Below are positions 15,774 to 24,700 of a stretch of DNA of 64,000 nucleotides, one piece after another. The stretch spans positions 868,001 through 932,000 of the forward strand of contig NZ_BAABIS010000001.1 of the NCBI RefSeq assembly GCF_039542905.1, written 5' to 3'. This DNA is from Kitasatospora terrestris (lineage in GTDB: Bacteria > Actinomycetota > Actinomycetes > Streptomycetales > Streptomycetaceae). Below the pieces are notes generated by a model. That model saw only the letters and a program-made list of their open reading frames with translations, was not told where the DNA came from and did no database searches. Numbering within the stretch: position 1 is the first letter of the stretch; each line of letters begins with the position of its first letter. A program made the translations under genes and the position numbers.

Positions 15774-18700
15774 TCACGCTCCCTTCGGGTCGCCGGTGGA
15801 CCGGCCTTCGCCGAAGCCGTCCACGTCCATCGGCTCCGGGGTGGGCTCCGGCCCGGGCCGGGTGAAGGTGGAGTAGGTGTCCATGAAGTCCGGGTCGTGC
15901 GGGCCCGAGATGTTGTTCTCGCGCGGGTCGGCGACCGACGCCCACAGCGTCCAGCCGGAGCGGAAGTTCTCCGGCATCCGTCCGGTCGCGGGGGTGACCT
16001 TGCGGTCGGTCAGGTCGGCCCACCGCAGCTGTCCGTCGCGGTCGTGGACCAGCGCGACCGCGTGGCCCGCGCCCTCCTTGCCGGCGCCGAGCACGGTGGC
16101 GAAGCTGCCGGGTCCGCCGGCGCGCACGGTGTCCATCAGCTTGGCGACGGCGGCGTCGCCCTCGCCGAACAGCGCCGGACCATCGTGGCGCTTCCACAGC
16201 GTGTTGCCGGGGATCGGCTCCACGGTGCCGTGCAGCGTCTGCCCGGAGACCCGGGGCCGGCCGAAGTGGGTGTCCCGGTAGGCCTCGACGTTCTCCAGGC
16301 AGGCGTTCAGGTCGTTGCCGACCCGGAAGCCCTCGGCCGGGTGGACGGGTGCGGCGTGCGGGTTCACCTTGCCGAGCAGCAAGGAGCTCATCGGCGGGTG
16401 CACCGTCGGCTCGCCGCCGAGGTAGCGCACCAGCTCCTGGGTGAGCGGGTGCTCCCGGTCGACCGCCTGGTAGCCGCGGTCGTGCATCACCGCGTCGGTG
16501 TTCTCGTACGACGGCGTCCGGCGCCGCTTCGCCTCCCGCTCGGCGACCGGCTGCTCGTCCGGGTCGTCGTCCTCGTCCCGTCCGCGCTTGCGGTCGTTCG
16601 GCTGGGCGGGCTCGTGCATCACGGCGTCGCCGTCCGCGTCCCGCTGGTGCGGGGCGGTCCGGTCGGCCTGGTCGACGTCCATCGGATCGGACTGCCGGTG
16701 CTCGGGCGTGCCGGTGCCGGTGCCGGTGCCGTGGGTGGTGGCGGGCGGCGTGGACGTGGGCAGCGAGCCGAAGCCCGCGGCGGGGTCGTGCTGCTGCGCG
16801 TCGGCGAGGCTCTGCAACTGGCCGGCACTGTCACGGGACATGACGGACAGCCAGGAGCGGTCGTTCTGCGGGGCGAACTCGGCGAAGAGCTGGCGCTGCA
16901 GCGACTCCAGTTCGTGGAAGCGCTCGCTGGAGTGGCCCATCGCGCTGATCCGGGCGGTGAACAGCATCGCCTGGTCCTGCGCGAACTGGTGGTCGGCGGC
17001 GGCCTGCTGGTGCAGCGCGACCGCGCCGTCGTGGACCTGCTGCATGGTGGTGTCGGGCTGCTTGAGCGCGCCGACGGCGTCGGCCTGCTGGGCGAGCCGG
17101 GCCCGCATGTCGCGGACCTGTGCGAGCAGCTCGTTGCGGACCGGGAGGAGTTTCTGGTCGGTGGCCGGCGGGAGCTTGCCCACCAGCTTGTTCGCCAGGT
17201 CGTCGAACCGCTCGACCTGCTCCTTCGCGTTGATGTGGTACGGGCCGACCGTCATCCGGACCCGGTCCGCCTCGGTGGGCGGGTCGAGCCGGAACGGGCG
17301 GGTGGTCTGCCGGCCGATGTGCGGGTTGCCGTGCTCCTGCACCGACTCCTGGCTGGTGATCTGCCAGCCGTCCGGACCGTGGTGCAGGACGTTGGTGACC
17401 TCGAAGGTGAACGGGTGCGGCGAGCGGTACTCGTCCGGGCCGAACCAGTCGGTGACGGTCTTGCCGGCCCGGAAGTCGGCGCCGCCGATCAGGTTGTTCT
17501 TCGCCGAGTACGACTGGAAGTGCCACAGCTGGAAGGTGTCCGTGTGCGGGTTCACGTCGGTGGCGACGAACGCGCAGCCGTTCATGCCGCCGGTGAACAC
17601 CAGCGCGTCGCCCGGCCGCGCCGGGTCCGGGTGCAGCGGCACCTCGACGTGCCCGATGGTGTGGTCCTCGCCCGCCGTCCCGGACTTGTACGGGGCGTAC
17701 AGCGCGGTGACGTAGTGGTGGTCGGGCATCGGGTCGGGCAGCCGGACACCGGCCGGGGGCCGGAAGTCCTCGCTGTGCTGGGCGTACTTCTCCCATGCCG
17801 GGGTCAGCACGAAGGCGTCCCGGTCGGGCGTGCTGCGGGCGGGGTCGCGGACCAGCGCGAACCAGTGCCGGTCGCTGTCCTCGAACCTGGCGAGGAAGGA
17901 GTTGACCTGGTGCTGCTGCAGCCCCTCGGTGCGGAGCTTCAGGCCGGAGCCGAAGTCCACCCCGACCGGGGTGTCCCGCAGGAAGCTCCCCGGGTCGTGC
18001 ATGATCCCGTGCTCGGGGGTGCCGACCGGCGGGAGCAGCGGCTCGACGGGCGGCAGCTGCTGGTCGGCGTCCTCGTGCGGGTGCTGCGGGTCGGCCTCGT
18101 GGTGCTGGCCGTCGTGCTGCGGCCCCTGGTGCTCCGGCGTGCCTCCGTGCTCGGCCGCCGTCTGGTGCGAAGCACCGGACCCGGAGCCGGAGTTGTGGCC
18201 GGTGGTCGGCGGCGGGGGCGGTGAGGGCAGCGAGCCGAAGCCCCGGGTGCCGGTGCCCTGGTGGCCGTCCGCGGCGGGGTGCGTGACCGGCGGCGGGGGC
18301 GGCGGCGTCGGGACGGCGTCCGTCGCCCGGCGCTTGGACGGCGGCGCGTCGGTCATCAGCACGTCGTCGTCCGGATCGAGCCGCCGCTTCTCCGGCCGGA
18401 CGGTCTGCTGCGAGGCCATCGAGTGGTCCTGGCTCTGGTTCTGGTTCTGGTTCTGCGACAGCATCGGCACGTCGTGGTCCTGCGAGGCCATCGGCACGTC
18501 GTGGACCTGCGACGCGGTGGGCGTGTCGTGGTCCTGGGTGGCCATCACCACGTCGGTGTCCTGGCTCGTGGCGGGCCGGGGCGTCGCGGGGGGCGGGGTG
18601 GCGCCGATCTCGTGGCCCTCGGCGCCCGGGCGGGCGTCGCGGGCGGGGTCGTGCAGCGCCTCGGAGCCGACCACCGGGTTGGCGGACTGCCCCGGCTGAC

Positions 18701-21700
18701 GGGTGAAGTCGCCGGACGAGGAGACCGGGGTGTCGCCGCCCGCGTGGTTCAGCATGCCGTGCTCGTCGGCGATGTTGACCGCGCTGGCGCTCGGCTTCTG
18801 GCCCGGCTGGTGGAGGTCGACCATGTCGGCCTCGGTCTTGGGGGCCATCAGGTCGCGCAGCTCGCGCGGGGCGAGGCCGGTGTCCTCCAGGGTGCGCAGG
18901 CCGCGCAGCAGGTCCAGGGTGTGCGGCGAGTACAGCGCCTCGGGCGGCAGGTCGCCCTTGGCGACGGCGGTGAGCACGTCCTGGTCGCGGACCACGTGCG
19001 GGTCCAGGAAGTTCTGGATCCACTTGTTGGTGAGTTCGTCGCCGAAGCGCAGGTTGGAGGCGCTGTTGGACAGGCCGGCGGTGATCTCCTCGATCAGCTT
19101 CGGCACGTCCTCGACCTTGGCCTGCACGGCCCGGTCGAACAGGCCGGCGGGGTGGTTCTCCCCCGCGCCGGCCCGCGGGAAGCCGCCGCCGTACTGCTGG
19201 GCGACGGCGGCGATGTCCGCGTCGGCCTTGGGCAGCAGCTTCTCCGCGGCCTTCTGCTGGGCGGCCGGGGTGCCGCCGGGCTTGAGGGTCTGCGCCGCCT
19301 CCTCGCGGCGCCGGTCGACCTCGTCCTGCCGCAGCTGCTCGCGCTCGTTCGGCAGCTTGTCGGCGAACGCCTCCAGCTGCTCGGGCCGCACCGCGCCGGG
19401 GTCGTTGCGCAGCTGGTCCGCCAGGCTCTTCAGGTCCTGCCGGTCCTGGCCGAGGCGGTCGTACGAGCCCGCCAGGTCGTCGATCCGGTCGGCGAGGCGC
19501 TCGTGCGCCGGGGAGTTGCCGGGGCCGGCGGGCGGCTCGGCGGCGGCCTGCCGGGCGGCCGCGACGGCGTCGTCGAGGCGGTGCGGCCCGGTGATGCCGT
19601 GGACCAGGGCGAGGTCCTCGACGGCCTGCTCGCGGACCTTGGTGCGGACGTCCGCGAGGGCGTCCTTCATCTCCGCCAGGTGCTGCGGCGACGGGGCGTC
19701 GGAGAACCGCTGCACGGTGTCCGCGTACCGGTCGAACTCGGCCTTGGCCGGTCCGACCAGTCCGGAGCGGTCGAGCTGGTTGCGCACCTCGTCGCGGGCC
19801 GCTGCGGCGCTCGCCGGGTCGTCCAGCTTCGCGGGGGCGAAGGCGGACTCCAGCCCGTCGTTGCCGTAGGCCTTGCCCAGGTCCACGTCCTTGGCGGTGT
19901 AGCCGAGGTCGCGCCAGGCGAGCGCGGCGTGCTCCATGTCGTTGGCGCCGAGCCGCTTGGCGGCCTGCTTGCCGGCCTTGTCGAGCACGCGGTGCTGGTC
20001 GGGCGCCATGGTGTCGGCGAAGTCGGAGAAGGTCCGCGACGCCTCGACCCGGTGCTGCTCGTCGCCGAACGACCGGGCCTTGAACACGGCGGCCGTCACG
20101 TACTTGTGCACCATGTAGTCGGCCACCACGTGGTTGCGGTTGACCACCGCGGTGCCGAGCTTGACCTTGCCGTCCTCCATCCGGCGGGCGGTCTTCTCGG
20201 CGTGCGGCTCGCCCGCCATGACGCCGTGGTCCGAGTACCCGAACGCGGCCCGGTAGGCGCCGTCCGCGAACAGCTGGTCGGCGCCCTTCTTCGGCTTCGG
20301 CGGCGTGGCGCCGTAGTTGCCGGCCAGGGCGTCCTTGCGGGCCTGGAGGTCCTTGGCGAGCTCCTGCTCGCGGAGCTTGAGGTCCTCCACCCGGCTCTCG
20401 TACACGTTCCGGGTGGTCTTCGCGGCCTTCTCGGCCGCGCTCTCGTCCTTGCCGCCGCCGGAGATCCGCTTGGTCTTCTCGCCCTGGTAGGCGTTCTCGG
20501 CGTCCTGGAGGCGCTGGTCGGCCGAGGTGCGGAGGTCGGCGACGGACTTGCGCTGCTCCTCGATCCGCGCCATCGCGTCCTTGGCGATCCGCGGCTCGGC
20601 CTGCGCGCGGGCGTCCTGCAGGGCCTTGAACTCCGCGGTCCCGGCCTTGGGTTCGCCCTTGAGCCGGGCCAGCTCGTGCTCGTAGACGGCCAGCCGGTCC
20701 CGCTGGCCCTCCAGGTGGGCCTTCGCGGTCTCCAGGTTGTGCTTCTCACCGGCCAGTTCGGCCTGCCGGTCCGGCGTCTCGTGGGCGATCGCGTCCAGCC
20801 GGTGGTTGACCGCGTCCAGCTGCTCGGGGACGTTGCGGCGCAGCACGTCGACGTGCAACTGCTTCTGCTGCTCGTACGCGTGCATGATCGCGTCGGTGTC
20901 GCCGTCGATCAGGGCGGACCGCTCGTACTTCTTCAGGGTGTCCTTGACCTTGTCGAACTCCGCGGAGTCCGGCAGGAAGTCCTTGATGGCGTCGAAGGTC
21001 TTCTCGCCGTCGATCTTGTGCGAGTAGCCGTCGTCGGCCGCGGGCTTGCTGCCGAAGCCGGGTGCCTTCGGCGGCGGCGGGGGCAGGTGGGAGGAACTCC
21101 CGCCGTGCTGAGCCGGGTTGGCCGCCGGCGGGGTGGGCGGCGGCGTGGTCGGCTGCTGGTGGGCCGGGGGGTTGCTCCCGTTGCCGTCGACCTGGTCCAT
21201 GAACTCCCGGAAGCCCTCGTACATCCGGTTCTCGGCCGCGGTGGCGTGCACCGGGTTGGCCGGACCGGCGTGCACCGCGCCCGGGTCCTTGCCGTACAGC
21301 CGCTCCAGCAGCGGCAGCACGGCCGGCTCGTGCTGCCGGACCCAGTCCGCGCCGTTGTTGCGCGGCTGGCCGGTGTACGGGTCGGTGCCGTGGTTGTTGC
21401 CCAGGTAGGCGTTGGTGACCTGCGCGAAGTACTCCTGCTCGTCGCGCGAGGAGTAGTTGTCGACCGGCTTCCCGCTGCCGTCGTGGCGCGGGCCGTCCGG
21501 CCAGGCGGCGTTCGGGTCGCCCTGCTTCTGGTTGAAGGTGTCGGTGATCAGCTTCTGGTCGTTCGCGTCCAGACCGTAGCGGTGCACGGTGTGGGTGAAC
21601 TCGTGCGTGGTGGTGGAGTACCCGTCCTCGTAGTGCCCGCCGTGCCCGATCGGGGTGTGCTCGCCGAGCAGGTTCTCCTCGGTGACCGCCGAGTGGCGTC

Positions 21701-24700
21701 CGCCGGAGCCGCGCATGTCGTCGTAGCCGCGGCCGGCGCCCGCCGAGGAGTTGTTGTGCACGCCGCGCAGGTTGTTCAGCTCCGGGACGTCCGGCATCCG
21801 CACGTCCTTGGGGACCACCACGACGTCGGCGCCGTTCTTCAGCAGCCGCGCGGTGGTCTCCGGGTCCTGGAGCATCCGGGCGATCTGCTGCTGCGCCTCC
21901 TGCCGCGCCGAGGCCGCGCGCTCGGCGCGCGGGTCCACGTGGACCATCAGCTCCGCCGCGGTGCGGGCGAAGTCCTTCGGGGGCAGCCCGTTCTTCAGCG
22001 CGTCCACCGTCTGCGGGTCGCGCGCCAGCCACCGCCGGTTCTCCGGCGTCAGGCTCGCCAGCTCCCGGGCCCGCTCCTGCGGGGTCATGCCCGGCAGGTC
22101 CTGGCGCAGCCGGTCGGCGCCGACCGGCGGCGTCGCCACCGGTCGCTGCTCTCGGCCGAGTTGGTCCACCGCGTCGCGCACCGGGGTGCGGTTGGAGAGA
22201 GCCTGCAGCTCCGCGTCCCGCGCCTGCCTCTGCCGGTCGAGGAACTGGTCGTGGCTGCTGGTCGACGGCGTGTTGTGCTGACCGGTGGCGGGCGGGTTGG
22301 TGTGACCCGTCGTCGGCGGCTGGTTGTGCGCGGTGGACGGCGGCGCGTTGTGGCTGGCGGCCGGCGTCGTGGTCGCAGCCGGAGGCTGGTGGCCGGACGG
22401 CGAGGATCCGGCCGTGCCGTGCTGGGTCGGCGGGGCGGGCGGGGCCGGCGGGGTGCTGTCGCTGCCGAGGCTCCGGGTGGAGGGCGATCCGCTGCCCTCA
22501 CCCTGGTGGGACACCGGCGGAGGCGGTGGGCTGTTGTCACTGCCGAGGTGCTGGTTCGACTGCGAGGAACTGCCCTCGCCCTGGTGCGGCACCGGCGCGG
22601 CCGGCGGCGCGGGCGGCGCACCGTTGCCGTGCTGCAGGGGCCTGTTCGCCGGGTCGTACCCGGTCGGCTCCGGGGCGAGGTAGCCGAGCCGCATGTTCCC
22701 CGGGTCGGTGGCGGCGGACGCGTCGTGCGGCGCACCGCCCGGGTTCGGCCGGCCGGAGTCGGTCAGCCGCACCGCCGGGACGCCCAGCATCTCGGCCACA
22801 CCGGGAATCCGGTGCCCGTCGCTGTTCGGGTGCTCGTGGACGTGCGCCTTGCCAGTGACCAGCACGTACTTGCCGGTCCCGCCGCTCTCCGAAATGGCGT
22901 GGTTCATGTACGAGTTGAGCAGCCGCGCCCGCTCCTGCAGCGGAAGCGGACCGGCCCCTCCCGGCCGACGCGCCGGGTAGCCGTCCACCGCGTGGACCGT
23001 CACGCCCTCCTCCTTGGCCTTCACCACGGTCTCGTACAGACCGTGGCCCGCCGGGGAGTTCGTGTTGCTGTCGTACGTGCGGAGCATCTTCTCCAGGTTC
23101 GGCGACATGGTGCCGCCGGGGCGCTGGAACTCGTCCAGGTGCTGGCGGAAGGCGTCGTCGCGGAGCGACTCGACGTAGATCCGGTCGACGCCCGCGGCCT
23201 TCAGGTCGTGCATGTTCTCGTTGAGGAAGCGCCAGCTCGGCGACTGGTTGTGCGCCTCGCCCAGCACGATCCCGTCGTGGCCGGGGTGGCCGCCGTGCCC
23301 GTTCAGCAGCCGGTTCGCGCCGTCCATGGCGGAGTTCGAACCGTCCAGGTGCTCGTTCACCCGCTGCTCGCCGACCGGGTGCCAGGTCTGCTCCGAGTCG
23401 TGGCGGGCCAGTCGCTCCAGCACGTTGCGCCGGATCTCCTGCTGCTGGAAGTGCTCCTGCGTGCGGAAGTCCAGGCCGCCCGCCGCTTCCAGCACGCGGT
23501 TTCCGTTGAACTCCACGGCGCCGTCACCGAGCGCGGTGCGCAGCGGCCCGGTGATCGCGTTGGAGGCGTGCGGGTGCAGGGCCTTGAGGGTCAGCGGGTC
23601 GAGGTGCGTCTTGAACGACTGCGAGTACGGGCTGACCTTGACGTCCGGCCTGCCGCTCGGCGTCAGGACGCCCGAGTCGTGGCGTCCCCACGAGCTGTGC
23701 GGCAGCGTGTTCGCCGCGGCCTGCAGCTCGCCGGTCAGCTTGAAGTTGAACTTGTTGTTGCTCTTGTACTGGGCGAGCGCCGCCGCGTCCGCCTGTGGCG
23801 GGTGGATCAGCGACGGGCCGTTCGGGTGCTGGTGCAGCTGCGCCAGCTCGTGCGGGGTCGGTGCCTCGTCGATCGGACGGATCCGGTCGTTGCCCGACGG
23901 CGGCGGGGGCGGCGGCGGAAGGTGCTCGTCGCCGGTCCGGCCGGTGCGGGGCGTGGACGACGAGGGCCCGTTCGGGTCGCCGAGGGTCCGCGGCGCACCG
24001 CCAGCCTGGTGCTGCGGCGGCGGGGGCGGCGGCGGCACGTGGGTGTCGGACGTACGGCCCGCACCCGGCCGGAGGGTGCCGCCCGCGGGCTGCGGGGTCG
24101 GCTCCACCGGACGGTTCGACACCGGACCGGTCGGGCCGTGGGTCGACGGCGTACGGCTGCCACCGCCCGGGTTGTGGGCGGCGCCGCCGCCGGCCACCGG
24201 GCCGGGCACGAACCCGCCCGGCATCGGCGGCGTGCCCGCCGGCTGCTGCCCGGTGGATCCGGCACTGTCGGGCACGACGTGCCCCGGCACCGTCTCCGGC
24301 CCGGGGGCCGGCCTGGTCTGGGTCTGACCGCCCGCGATCCGGGTACCGCCGTCGAGGTGCGTGTCACTGCCGGACCCGGCCAGGTGCGCGGCGCCGCCGA
24401 GCATCCCGGACAGGTTGGGCACCGCCGCGCCACCGCGCTGCGGCGCCACGTCGGACGACTCCGGAACACTCCCCCGCACCGGCCCGCCGGCATGCCCGGC
24501 TGCCTGGTCAGCTGCCGGCGGCTGCTCGTGCACCGCCGGGCGCGGGCCGCCCGACGTGCCGGGCTGCTCCTGCCGAGGCGTGTTCTCCGGGCCGTCGTGC
24601 GCGGTCGCGGGCTCGTGCCGCGGCTGCTCGTGGCGCGGAGCGTTCCCGGCACCGTTCTGCTCCACCGCGGGCTCGTGCCGCGGCGTGCTCCCCTGGCCGG

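Noticed and set aside
15509..15865. Plus-strand frame in the gap after the VanY-type gene, considered as an immunity gene
   Set aside because: Arg/Gly/Pro-rich, overlaps the toxin 3' end, wrong strand for an operonic immunity gene, no ribosome-binding site.
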